Source: Leucobacter sp. Psy1 (lineage in GTDB: Bacteria; Actinomycetota; Actinomycetes; Actinomycetales; Microbacteriaceae). Taken from it: 64,000 nucleotides of DNA. Where the stretch lies: contig NZ_CP083692.1 in the NCBI RefSeq assembly GCF_020096995.1, positions 2,170,001 through 2,234,000 on the forward strand. The letters run 5' to 3'. Below, one piece after another: positions 37,210 to 45,682 of this stretch. The notes under the pieces are model-generated. The model saw only the letters and a program-made list of their open reading frames with translations. It was not told the origin of the DNA and did not search any database. Position 1 is the stretch's first letter. Each line of letters opens with the position of its first letter. The position numbers were made by a program, and so were the translations under genes.

Positions 37210-38259
37210 GTGCGAACCCTGCCCCCGCTCCCGGAGACCCCCGCGGTCTCGTATGTCATGCCGGTGCTCAACGAGGAGGGGTATCTCGAACGCGCCGTCC
37301 GCACCATCCTCGCCCAGGACTACTCCGGCGAGAAGGAGATCGTGCTCGCGCTCGGACCGTCGAAGGACCGGAGCTCGGCGATCGCGCGCGACCTGGCCGC
37401 AGAGGACCCGCGGGTGCGTCTCGTGGACAATCCCGAGCGCCACATCCCCATCGGCCTGAACCTCGCGATCGGAGCGAGCTCGCACCCGATCGTGATCCGC
37501 GTCGATGCGCACTCCGAACTCACTCCCGATTACACCCGTGCCGGCATCGCGGCGCTCCGCGAGCACGACGCGGTGAACGTCGGCGGCGTGATGCGTGCCG
37601 CGGGCCGGAAGCCGGTGCAGCGCGCCATCGCGCGCGGCTACAACAGTCCGTTCGGGCTCGGGGGCGGCGCCTACCACGGCGATGGCACGCCCGGTCCGGC
37701 GGAGTCGGCCTACCTCGGCATCTTCCGACGCGAAGCGATTGACGCGGTCGGCGGGTACGATCCGGGAATCCTCCGCGGTGAGGACTGGGAGCTCAACCTC
37801 CGCATCCGCCGAGCCGGGGGCACCGTCTGGTTCGCCCCTGAACTCGGCGTCACGTACTGGCCGCGCGGGAGTTTCCGCGACCTCGCCCGACAGTTCTTCG
37901 CGACCGGTGCCTGGCGGGCGGTGCTGGTGCGCCGCTACCGCGGCGCCAACCCGTGGCGATTCTTCGTTCCCGGCGCGCTCGTCATCGGCCTCGCGGCGAG
38001 CGCAGGCATCGGAGCGTTGCAGATCGCGGGGGTGCTCCCGCGCAGATCTCCCTTGGCGCTCGCTCACCTCGCGGCAGCCGCCTACGCTGCGGGGGTCGGG
38101 TTCGCCGTGACCCGGCTCAGCGATCCCCCGCAGCGCGGCGTCGCCGATCGCGTGCTGAGCGGATGCGCGCTTGTGACGATGCACCTGAGCTGGGGTGCCG
38201 GTTTTCTGCGCGGCATCCTGCTCGGCGGCGGCCGGACGGTGGACAAGTCCCGAGCCTGA
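37210..38259 (+). CDS. GT2-family glycosyltransferase with C-terminal membrane segments
   Basis: This 349-aa protein has AVSYVMPVLNEEGYLERAVRTI, RLVDNPERHIPIGLNLAIGASS, the DxD-like VDAHSELTPDY and the acceptor region GGYDPGILRGEDWELNLRIRR (ED motif), typical of GT-A family 2 enzymes such as ExoA-like transferases. Two or three hydrophobic segments after residue 255 anchor it in the membrane. GTG at 37210 by the leaderless layout; the longer frame is not credible. Its stop abuts the stop of the convergent tandem TagF-like gene. Likely works with those neighbours on a cell-surface polymer. Confidence 0.88.
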   Translation: MRTLPPLPETPAVSYVMPVLNEEGYLERAVRTILAQDYSGEKEIVLALGPSKDRSSAIARDLAAEDPRVRLVDNPERHIPIGLNLAIGASSHPIVIRVDAHSELTPDYTRAGIAALREHDAVNVGGVMRAAGRKPVQRAIARGYNSPFGLGGGAYHGDGTPGPAESAYLGIFRREAIDAVGGYDPGILRGEDWELNLRIRRAGGTVWFAPELGVTYWPRGSFRDLARQFFATGAWRAVLVRRYRGANPWRFFVPGALVIGLAASAGIGALQIAGVLPRRSPLALAHLAAAAYAAGVGFAVTRLSDPPQRGVADRVLSGCALVTMHLSWGAGFLRGILLGGGRTVDKSRA

Positions 38260-40626
38260 TCAGCCGATCGCGCCCCGCCCCACGAGCTCGTCCACGACCC
38301 GCTCGGCCGCTCGCCCGTCGTCGTGGGGGACGAACCGAGCACGCCAGGCCGCTGCGGCGGGGTCGCAGCGCTGCACCCATTCCGCCTCGCTCCCGTCCTG
38401 TGCAAGTGCGGCGGCATGCGAGACGACTTCGTCGCGGGTCGTGAGCAGCGGCCCCGGCGTGGTCCGCTCGAAGTCGAAGGTGAATCCCCGCTCGCGATCG
38501 CGGTATGCAGCCAGGTCTGGCACGAAGAAGATCATCGGCACCTGGGTGATCGATGCGTCGAACATGATCGACGAGTAATCGGTGACGAGCAGGTCGGCGG
38601 CGAGGATCACGTCGTTCACGTCGGGATGACGCGAGGCGTCGACGACCCTGGGGTGGCCCATACCGTAGGTTCCGAAGGCGTGGGTCCTGGTGTGTCCGCG
38701 CACGACGACGGTCCACCCCTCCCCGAGTGCTTCGGCGAGCGCGACCACGTCGAGACCGTCGACGAGGGTGATCCCGCGGTCCCGCCACGTCGGCGCGTAG
38801 ACGAGCACCCGCTGCTCGTCCCTCACCCCGAGAGCCTGCCGAGCCGCACGCACGGGCACGGGATTCAAGGCGTGGGGGCCGAGCACCGCCCGCGCCAGCG
38901 CATCATCGCGCGGGTAACCCGTCTCGATGATCGGACCGCGGTAGGCGTAGCTGCTGCGGAACTGCTCCGTGGCGTGAGGGTTCTGGGAGAGCAGCAGGTC
39001 CCATCTGCGGCTCTCGCGATGGATCGCGATCCGCGTGCGGAGGCCGACGCCGGGACGCCCGAGTGCGAGGTGCTTGAGCATCGTCCCGTGCCACGTCTGG
39101 AGCACCGTCTGGTGGCGCTTCGGCGAGAAGCCCTTCCGCAACCAGTCGTTGACGATGAGCAGCCGTGCACGCCTCCGGGCGGCCGTCCATTCGCGCCCGC
39201 CGACGAGCACGGCGGTAGCCCCCTCCGGCACGCGCTGCTCCTCGTTCGTGACACTCCAGTACCGGCGGGCTTCCGGGAAGCGGCGGGCGATCTCGCGGTC
39301 GAGTGCCAAGGGGTTGCACCCGACCTGGCGCCCGTAGAAGCTCTCGAAGAACACGCCGCCCTCCGGAACGAGTTCGGCGTCCGAGAGGCGGAGTTCCGTG
39401 ATCCGACGGAGTACCCGGGTCGCTGCTCCCCCTTCGGGGTACGCGTGGAACCGGGCGGCGAGCGCGCGAGAACGCGCTTCGGCGGCCCGGCGCGCCTGGC
39501 CAGGGGGAAGCACTGCTGCGAGGTGCTCCTCGACCGTGGCCCAGTCGGACGCGACTCGTCGCTCGCTCGTGACCTCGAGCGGCTCGTACAGACCACGGGA
39601 CTGCGCGTAGCGATCCAGGTCAGGGGCGAACCAGACGATCGGTCGGCCGAGCAGCGAGAAATCGATCGCCGCTGATGAATAGTCCGTCACCACGGCGTCG
39701 AAGGCACCGAGGAGCGGCGTGAGATCTCGCGCCTGCGTCGTATCGAGCAGGTGCACCCGCGGACCGAGCGCGTCCGCGTAGGCCCCGGCGCCGAGCGGAT
39801 GCGGTCGGAGCACCAGACGGGCGCCGAGCGCTTCGAGTCTCGTGTGGAGCGCGGCGATCTCCTCGGGCGTCGGCACCCCCGGATCGGTCTCCCCGTCGCG
39901 CCAGGTCGGCGCGTAGAGCACCAGCGCCTCGGCGTCCCGATCGTCGGGGAGCCCGAGCATCGTTCGAACGGTGCTCCGCACCGATCGGCACCTGGCGGGA
40001 TCGGCTGCCTGGCGGGCGAGCTCATCGTCGCGGGGGTCGCCGAGCACGAGCACGCGTCCCGGGTCCACGCGGAAGGCGGATCGCAATCGTTCGGCGGCGA
40101 CGGGTGATCCTGCTACGAACAGATCCACCTGCCCGGCGCCCGAGAGGTACATCTTCCGGAGCACCTTGCGGACCGGCGCAGGGCCTCTCACCGCGGTCGT
40201 GACCGGCGAATCGAGGTGCAGCCGCTTGAGCGGCGCGCCGTGCCACAGCTGCACGACGGTGCCGCCGAAGACGCCGAATCGGTTGACGTCTCCGAGCCCG
40301 TGCGTGACGACGAGGTACCGGGCGCGGAGGGTGGCCAAGTAGCCCGCCCAGCCCCGCCGGAGGACCGGGACGAATCCTTCCGCTTCGGCGAGCGCCGCCT
40401 CCTGGTCGTCGGCGACGAGCCAGGCGATCTCCGCCTCCGGTCGTTCCGCGCGGAGCTGTCGCGCGACGGCGAGCGCGCCCTCGGCGACGCCGATGCCCGA
40501 ACCGAACACCCAGCGGTCATCGTCGCGCGGCACGAACCATGCGACGATGACCGAGATCAGGTACTTGGGGAGCGCGAGGAGCTTCTCAAGGTTTCCCCGC
40601 GCGAATCGGAAGTTGCCGTCACTCAC
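38260..40626 (-). CDS. Tandem CDP-glycerol glycerophosphotransferase-like protein (two TagF-like domains)
   Basis: This 788-aa protein contains two TagF-type catalytic domains. The N-terminal one has VVQLWHGAPLKRL, YAPTWRDGE, VLRPHPLG and VTDYSSAAIDFSLLG. The C-terminal one has VLQTWHGTMLKHL, YAPTWRDRG, VVRGHTRTH and VTDYSSIMFDASI. Both retain the HGxxxK, RxH and TDYSS-xx-D signatures, so both may be active, perhaps on alternating substrates or as an initiator plus polymerase. The GTG at 40626 is chosen by TACAGT seven bases upstream; the GTG at 40635 is the alternative. A perfect 14-bp inverted repeat spans the start. Confidence 0.87.
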   Translation of the reverse strand: MSDGNFRFARGNLEKLLALPKYLISVIVAWFVPRDDDRWVFGSGIGVAEGALAVARQLRAERPEAEIAWLVADDQEAALAEAEGFVPVLRRGWAGYLATLRARYLVVTHGLGDVNRFGVFGGTVVQLWHGAPLKRLHLDSPVTTAVRGPAPVRKVLRKMYLSGAGQVDLFVAGSPVAAERLRSAFRVDPGRVLVLGDPRDDELARQAADPARCRSVRSTVRTMLGLPDDRDAEALVLYAPTWRDGETDPGVPTPEEIAALHTRLEALGARLVLRPHPLGAGAYADALGPRVHLLDTTQARDLTPLLGAFDAVVTDYSSAAIDFSLLGRPIVWFAPDLDRYAQSRGLYEPLEVTSERRVASDWATVEEHLAAVLPPGQARRAAEARSRALAARFHAYPEGGAATRVLRRITELRLSDAELVPEGGVFFESFYGRQVGCNPLALDREIARRFPEARRYWSVTNEEQRVPEGATAVLVGGREWTAARRRARLLIVNDWLRKGFSPKRHQTVLQTWHGTMLKHLALGRPGVGLRTRIAIHRESRRWDLLLSQNPHATEQFRSSYAYRGPIIETGYPRDDALARAVLGPHALNPVPVRAARQALGVRDEQRVLVYAPTWRDRGITLVDGLDVVALAEALGEGWTVVVRGHTRTHAFGTYGMGHPRVVDASRHPDVNDVILAADLLVTDYSSIMFDASITQVPMIFFVPDLAAYRDRERGFTFDFERTTPGPLLTTRDEVVSHAAALAQDGSEAEWVQRCDPAAAAWRARFVPHDDGRAAERVVDELVGRGAIG

Positions 40627-40656
40627 CCGCTCCACTGTAGCCGGAGCGGGTGAGTG
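40620..40656. repeat. Perfect 14-bp inverted repeat over the start of the tandem TagF-like gene
   Basis: CACTCACCCGCTCC (40620-40633) and GGAGCGGGTGAGTG (40643-40656) are exact complements around a nine-base loop. The repeat lies between the htrA stop (40677) and the downstream gene and covers both candidate GTG codons and the -10. Neither arm is followed by a T-run. It could be an operator, a GC-type terminator for htrA, or both. Confidence 0.85.
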
Positions 40657-40676
40657 CGGCTGTCAGCGGTGCGGGG

Positions 40677-42374
40677 TCACCACTCCAGCGTGCCGAGCGT
40701 GGCGGTCGTCTCGTCCGCCTTGCCGTCCCGGGTGTAGGAGATCTTCACGTCGCTCCCGCCCTCGTGGTAGCGGACCAACGCGGAGACGGAGGTGCCGTCG
40801 ATGGCCGGGATTCCGTCGATGGCGGTGATCACATCACCCTCCTTGAGCCCGGCTTCGGCGGCGGGGCCGCCCTTCTCGACGCTCGCGACGAGACCGCCTG
40901 CGACGCTCGCGTCGGCGTCGGTGTCCGTCGAGGAGTCTGCGACGCTGATACCGAGCTGGCCGTGGGACGGCTGGTCTCCGTCGATGATCTCCTGCGCGAT
41001 GCGATTCGCGAGGTTCGACGGGATCGCGAAGCCGAGACCGTCGCTGCCAGCCGCTTCGGATCCAGCGTTCGAAGCGATCGCGACGTTCACGCCGATGACT
41101 TCGCCGTCGCCGTTCAGGAGCGCTCCGCCGGAGTTTCCGGGGTTGATCGACGCATCGGTCTGCACGACCGGGAGCGTCACGCTGCCACCCGCCTGCTGCT
41201 GCTCGGGCTGCTGCTGGCCGTCTTCGTCCGGCGTCCCGAAACGGAAGTCCCAGGGGAAGCCGTTGCCTTCGTCCGGCTGAGACTGGTCGGGCTGCTCGGT
41301 GTTGTCTGGGATGAGTGGGCTACCGACGGAGATGCCTCGGTTGAGCGCGCTCACCACACCGCTGGTGACGGTGTTGGAGAGGTTGAGCGGCGCGCCGATC
41401 GCGACGGTCAGGTCGCCGACGTTGATCTGATCGGAGTCGGCGAAGGTCGCCGCACTGAGGCCCTCGGCATCGACCTTCACCACCGCGAGGTCGGCGTAGG
41501 GGTCCGTACCGACGAGTTCTCCCTGCAGGATCCTTCCGTCGGAGAACTTCACCTTGATGTCAGCGCCGTTGATCGCTGCTCCGTCGAGTGTGGCCACGTG
41601 TGCGTTGGTGAGGATGTATCCGTCTTCGCTGTAGACGATGCCGGATCCGGAGCCCTGCGCACTGCTCGACTGCACCTCCAGGGTGACGACGCTCGGCGTC
41701 GCGGCCGCAGCGACGCCGGAGACCTGGGTCGCCGTGTCGGTGTTCTGCAGAGTGAGGGTGCCCCCGTTTCCGCCCGCGGTGACCGACGTCTGCGACAGGT
41801 TCGCGGAGACGACGGCCCCCACACCACCTCCGACGACACCGCCGAGGAGCGCTCCGATCGCGAGGCCGGCGAGGAGGGTGCCGCTCCGGCCCTTCTTCGC
41901 GGATCCTGTCGAACCCGGCTCACCGAACTCGGCGGGAGGCCGCTCGCCCGAGAGCGGCGGCTGAGCTCCGCCACCGGCCGCCACCGTCGCCGGTTCCGCA
42001 GCGTGCGCGGTGTGGGTGGGGTGCGGCGCGGCTGGCTGCTGCGGAGCCCCAGAGGCGGTGTGTCCTCCCGGGTGCGACTGAGCGCCGGTCCCCGTGTAGG
42101 TGTGCTGCGGTGGTGCGTACTGCGGTGGAGCATACTGAGGGTACTGGCCGCGCTCAGCGGATTCGGGCTGCTGCTGCGTCGGGTACTGCGCCTGCCCGTA
42201 CGGCGCGTGGGCCGACGGGACGCCCTGAGTGTACGTTGCACGCGTCTCGGCGGCAGTCGCATCGCGATCGGTGTTCGGCGGTAGCGGACGCGTCTCGGCG
42301 TGCGCTTCCGAACCGGTGCCGGGCTCGCGCTCGGAGTCCCGGTCTGACGGTTCTGATTCAGGAGTTCTATGCAT
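40677..42374 (-). CDS. HtrA/DegP-type serine protease, membrane-anchored, with PDZ domain
   Basis: This 565-aa protein has a Pro/Gln/Tyr-rich cytoplasmic N-terminus (1-160) with YAPPQYAPPQ repeats. One TM segment (about 166-190) and a trypsin-like protease follow, with triad His259 (LTNAHVAT), Asp295 (DPYADLAV) and Ser415 (NPGNSGGAL), then a C-terminal PDZ domain (about 470-565). A Gln/Pro/Asp-rich insert (about 352-398) interrupts the protease. It is predicted to degrade or refold misfolded proteins outside the membrane. The ATG at 42374 is supported by a GGAAGGGA-type Shine-Dalgarno; longer frames are unconvincing. Confidence 0.92.
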   Translation of the reverse strand: MHRTPESEPSDRDSEREPGTGSEAHAETRPLPPNTDRDATAAETRATYTQGVPSAHAPYGQAQYPTQQQPESAERGQYPQYAPPQYAPPQHTYTGTGAQSHPGGHTASGAPQQPAAPHPTHTAHAAEPATVAAGGGAQPPLSGERPPAEFGEPGSTGSAKKGRSGTLLAGLAIGALLGGVVGGGVGAVVSANLSQTSVTAGGNGGTLTLQNTDTATQVSGVAAAATPSVVTLEVQSSSAQGSGSGIVYSEDGYILTNAHVATLDGAAINGADIKVKFSDGRILQGELVGTDPYADLAVVKVDAEGLSAATFADSDQINVGDLTVAIGAPLNLSNTVTSGVVSALNRGISVGSPLIPDNTEQPDQSQPDEGNGFPWDFRFGTPDEDGQQQPEQQQAGGSVTLPVVQTDASINPGNSGGALLNGDGEVIGVNVAIASNAGSEAAGSDGLGFAIPSNLANRIAQEIIDGDQPSHGQLGISVADSSTDTDADASVAGGLVASVEKGGPAAEAGLKEGDVITAIDGIPAIDGTSVSALVRYHEGGSDVKISYTRDGKADETTATLGTLEW

Positions 42375-42511
42375 CTCGGTTCCCTTCCTGACACTCAGGC
42401 TGTCGGAGAAGTCTATGAATAACTTCTGTGCCATCTCCACAGAGCCTGCGGAATCGAGATTGCCACCGAGGGGCGGGCACCGCAGTGGGTGCTGCAGTGC
42501 CCGCCTCACCC

Positions 42512-44962
42512 TCAGTCGCGCGGACCGCTCACCCCGCGGGGCTCGACGGCTTCGAAACCTGCGCCGACAGTCTGTGCGGGGTCGTTTCCAACGCGCTTCG
42601 CGCGCCGCCCGGCCCAGAGCATCAGGCCGGCGAGGACCGCGAGCGCCCCGCCGATAGCGACGCCGATGAGCGCGTAGTCGGAGCCCGTGACGGCGAGCGC
42701 TCCGGGACGCTCGCTGACAACCGTCCGCTCGTTCTCCAAGCCGCATGCTCCGCGATGCAACTCCTCGCGCTCACCCGTATCGGGGTTCTGCGTATCCAGA
42801 TCTTCGACCCAGTAGCCGACACCGGCGCTCCCCGCCCTGATCGTCGGAGACTCCACGCGACCCGGCTCGGTGACCGCGGTGCGGGCGGTGGAGCCCACCG
42901 GCTGCGCGAGGCACCGTTCATCGTCGGACATCCCGCGCAGTTCGGCGCGCGACCACGTCTCGGGTTCTCCACGGGAGTTCGTGCGCGGCTGCCACTCCTC
43001 GTCGTACTTCGGCGTGCCTGCCTCGGGGACCAGGTAGAACGTGAAGCCGATCTCGGCGTTTTCGGGAACACGGCCCGTAACGATCGCGGTGTCCTGGATC
43101 GAGTCACCGACGAGCGCGTTCGACTGCGCTTCGGTAACGACCTCGGGTGGGGCGATGACGGCCGTCTCCTCGGGGATGCCGTAGTCGTCGCACCACTCGT
43201 CGAACAGGCCGCGTGACGCTTCGGTCTGATCCTCGTTCTTCAGGCAGGTCTGCACCGTCACCCAGCCCCGCATATCGAAGGGGACGGCGATCGGCTCCGC
43301 CTCGACGGTTGCGGGATCACCCGAGACGACTACCTGTGTGGATCCGATCTCGACGGCGCCCTCCGGCGGTGCTTCCGCGCGTTCGGGTTCCGTCTTCGAA
43401 TGGTAGGCGGTGAGCGTGAGAACGGCCTCGAGCGGGTCGCCCGCGGCACCGCGCAGCCACGGGCCGTCGATCGCCTCGGGCGTGACCCGGTCCCGGATTC
43501 GCAGGTCATCGAGTCCGAGTCGCTGCTCGATCAGCTGCGTCTTCCACCGCAGCGCAGTGGGCACGATCTGACCCTCGCTCTCGACGCCGAACTCGTCTGC
43601 GACGCGAAAGCTCTGGGGAAGCAGCCCGCTCGTACGGACCTCCTCGGCCTGACCGGGTTCCGATATCTCCCAGACCCAGGAGTAGTACCCCGAGCTCGCA
43701 GGTGCCTCGTCGAGGTGCACGTCATACGTGTCGGGCCCCCGATCGGCGATGACCGTGGCACGTGCGGCGACGGGCGCGTCGTCCGGCGGGGTCTCCGCTT
43801 GCTGGATGGGGTGCTCGAATGGGCCGTAGAGCGTACCTTCGGCCTGGACCGGGAGGTATTCCGCTGCTGCTCCCCCGCTTCCGAGCCGCGCGGGCCAGGG
43901 GGCGGAGCCGGATGGGACGGTGATCGTCACGCTGTCGGCAAATGCCGCTGATTCGCGGGCGATGATGTTCGCGGGGACCTCGGTGCTGAGCTCGGGCGAG
44001 AACTGGCTGTCGAGCTGCGTGGATACGGGAGTCAGGTCTGCGCGCATCGTCTCATCGATCGGAGAGATCCCCGACCCGAGCCACTGCTGGTTCTGCTGCG
44101 ATGCGGGGTGCACCACCACGCTGGCCGGCCATCCCGACGATCTGGCTTCCCAGGATGCGGTGACGGAGACGCCGTGGTGCCGTGCCCAGCCCTTCGCGTG
44201 CAACGGGGTGCTCCAGGAGACCCGTCCGGCTTGCTTCGACGGGTTCATATGCACCGTCTTGCCGCCGGCAAATGCGGCGCCAGAAATCTTCACCTGGGTC
44301 GTGCCGACGGGAAAGGCGACGCTCCCCGTGCCTGACACCGCCCCCGATGCAGCGGTGACGAGCTGCTGCTCCGCGAGTACGAGGGTGCCGGGTTTCTGAG
44401 CCTGCGGTGCTCGCGCCTGCCGGCGGGCCTCCGCCGCGTAGTCCTCTGCGCGCTGAATGAGATCGGCGCGACCGTGATCGCGGACCCATTTGACTCGGTG
44501 GTTCACCCAGTCGCGGACTCCGGGGTCGTCCCGGAGGAACCAGATCGCGAATTGCACGCTCGCGGCCTGGTTGGCATCGGTCGTTCGCCCGTACTTCCAC
44601 ATGACGTAGTTCATGCGGCGCACGGTCTCGCCCGATGCCGGACCGCTCGTGACCTTGGCGTCCCAGCCGGTGGCGTCGGGCTGGTACCCGGTGTACCCCG
44701 GGAGCGTCCCCATCTTCCGGGGCTTCTGCTGCGCGGCGACCGGCTCCGATGTTCCGGGTTCGACGCAGTAGGTGTGCACACCGGTGGACGACACGAACGT
44801 GCCCACCATCCACCCGCCGATGTCGACCATGTACCCGCGGTTCGCCGCCGCGGCTGGTGGGTCGGCGTGCGGCAGCATCGCCCACATCAGCGCGATCAGT
44901 ATCCCCGTCACCACTGCTCGCCTCGCTCGGCGCTGGGTGACGATGGTCACGTTGTCATTCAC
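42512..44962 (-). CDS. Cys-Gln thioester surface protein with LAVTG sorting signal
   Basis: This 816-aa protein has a signal peptide (about 15-40). A thioester domain follows with Cys66 (THTYCVEPGT context) and Gln137 (ASVQFAIWFL), the residue pair that forms an internal Cys-Gln thioester in actinobacterial and firmicute surface adhesins. A long beta-rich stalk comes next. Near the C-terminus are LAVTG (about 756-760), a hydrophobic helix and RRAKR, a sortase signal of the LAxTG type. A further about 26-residue tail after the basic residues is unusual for a sortase substrate. It is predicted to bind host or environmental amines covalently at the surface. The GTG at 44962 has GAGGAG upstream. 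No sortase gene is in the window. Confidence 0.85.
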   Translation of the reverse strand: MNDNVTIVTQRRARRAVVTGILIALMWAMLPHADPPAAAANRGYMVDIGGWMVGTFVSSTGVHTYCVEPGTSEPVAAQQKPRKMGTLPGYTGYQPDATGWDAKVTSGPASGETVRRMNYVMWKYGRTTDANQAASVQFAIWFLRDDPGVRDWVNHRVKWVRDHGRADLIQRAEDYAAEARRQARAPQAQKPGTLVLAEQQLVTAASGAVSGTGSVAFPVGTTQVKISGAAFAGGKTVHMNPSKQAGRVSWSTPLHAKGWARHHGVSVTASWEARSSGWPASVVVHPASQQNQQWLGSGISPIDETMRADLTPVSTQLDSQFSPELSTEVPANIIARESAAFADSVTITVPSGSAPWPARLGSGGAAAEYLPVQAEGTLYGPFEHPIQQAETPPDDAPVAARATVIADRGPDTYDVHLDEAPASSGYYSWVWEISEPGQAEEVRTSGLLPQSFRVADEFGVESEGQIVPTALRWKTQLIEQRLGLDDLRIRDRVTPEAIDGPWLRGAAGDPLEAVLTLTAYHSKTEPERAEAPPEGAVEIGSTQVVVSGDPATVEAEPIAVPFDMRGWVTVQTCLKNEDQTEASRGLFDEWCDDYGIPEETAVIAPPEVVTEAQSNALVGDSIQDTAIVTGRVPENAEIGFTFYLVPEAGTPKYDEEWQPRTNSRGEPETWSRAELRGMSDDERCLAQPVGSTARTAVTEPGRVESPTIRAGSAGVGYWVEDLDTQNPDTGEREELHRGACGLENERTVVSERPGALAVTGSDYALIGVAIGGALAVLAGLMLWAGRRAKRVGNDPAQTVGAGFEAVEPRGVSGPRD

Positions 44963-45085
44963 TGGGCACTCTCCTCTCGCGACGACGGATGCGCCGCTCG
45001 TGCCCATGGTTCGCGAGTTCGGAGGTCGGCGCGCACGCTCTCCACAGGGGCGAACACGCCGATGTTCCCCGCGCGAGGGAGCCCG

Positions 45086-45128
45086 TTTTGCATTGCCCCG
45101 GACCCCGTGCTAAAGTTAATTCTTGTGC
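45086..45128 (+). promoter_or_regulatory. Promoter of the initiator tRNA gene
   Basis: TTGCAT (45088-45093), 17 bases, then an extended -10 TGC-TAAAGT (45108-45116) place +1 near 45123, just before the tRNA 5' end at 45129. The -35 is weak (3 of 6), but the extended -10 and position fit. Confidence 0.5.
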
Positions 45129-45202
45129 CGCGGGGTGGAGCAGTTCGGTAGCTCGCCGGGCTCATAACCCGGAGGTCGTAGGTTCAAATCCTGCCCCCGC
45201 AA
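45129..45202 (+). tRNA. Initiator tRNA-fMet (CAT anticodon)
   Basis: The 74-base sequence folds as a complete cloverleaf. The acceptor stem is CGCGGGG / CCCCGCA with the C1-A72 mismatch diagnostic of initiator tRNA. The D stem is GAGC/GCTC and the anticodon stem CCGGG/CCCGG with loop CTCATAA; the GGG/CCC pairs are also an initiator hallmark. The T stem is GTAGG/CCTGC with loop TTCAAAT and the discriminator is A. The 3' CCA is not encoded. A strong terminator follows. Confidence 0.97.
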
Positions 45203-45227
45203 CGAGAAAACGCCAAGTGCGGCACTG

Positions 45228-45266
45228 AGAGAGGTACTGGGAATCATCCCAGTACCTCTCTTTTTT
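45228..45266 (+). terminator. Rho-independent terminator of tRNA-fMet
   Basis: A 15-bp stem (AGAGAGGTACTGGGA / TCCCAGTACCTCTCT) with loop ATCA runs into TTTTTT (45261-45266). This is a textbook intrinsic terminator. Confidence 0.95.
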
Positions 45267-45306
45267 GCGTCCCCGTGTCTCCGCAACCCACTGATCAGAG
45301 AACCTC

Positions 45307-45342
45307 CTCTCCGGACTGTGCATCGAGGCACAGTCCGGAGAG
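45307..45342. repeat. Perfect 14-bp inverted repeat without T-run
   Basis: CTCTCCGGACTGTG (45307-45320) and CACAGTCCGGAGAG (45329-45342) flank an eight-base loop. It lies between the tRNA terminator and the end of the convergent small membrane-protein gene (45383). It may terminate the minus-strand operon or be a protein-binding palindrome. Confidence 0.8.
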
Positions 45343-45382
45343 CCCCCTGGGGACGAAGGAGAGAACCTTCCGCCTGACTCCG

Positions 45383-45682
45383 TCAGACGGCCGCATCACA
45401 CTCATCGTCGTCAGAACGCTGAGTACCGGAGTCCCCCGGCGTACCGGAGCGCCCCACCACTGACGACAGCGCTCGCGCCACCATCGTCGCGCCGACTAGC
45501 ACCGAGGCGGAGACGAGTGCTCCCGCGAACAGCACTGCCCCGAACATAGCCTGGGTCGCGGGTTCGATCACACAAGCAGGCTCTTGACAGGGAAGCCACT
45601 GCAGATTGAGCATGACGATCGAGAAGACTGCCACAATTACGATGACCGCGGCAGCAAGACATTGAATAGCCCTGAACTTCAT
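45383..45682 (-). CDS. Small two-helix membrane protein, coupled to the secreted protein gene
   Basis: A 99-aa protein with two hydrophobic helices (about 7-29 and 47-69). A short loop containing two Cys (LPCQEPACVIEP) joins them, and the tail is hydrophilic and Asp-rich. No family recognised. The ATG at 45682 overlaps the stop of the upstream secreted-protein gene (ATGA), so the two are translated together. Size, topology and coupling resemble immunity or anchoring partners of secreted proteins, but this is inference. The DNA is visibly less GC-rich than the surroundings. Confidence 0.65.
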   Translation of the reverse strand: MKFRAIQCLAAAVIVIVAVFSIVMLNLQWLPCQEPACVIEPATQAMFGAVLFAGALVSASVLVGATMVARALSSVVGRSGTPGDSGTQRSDDDECDAAV

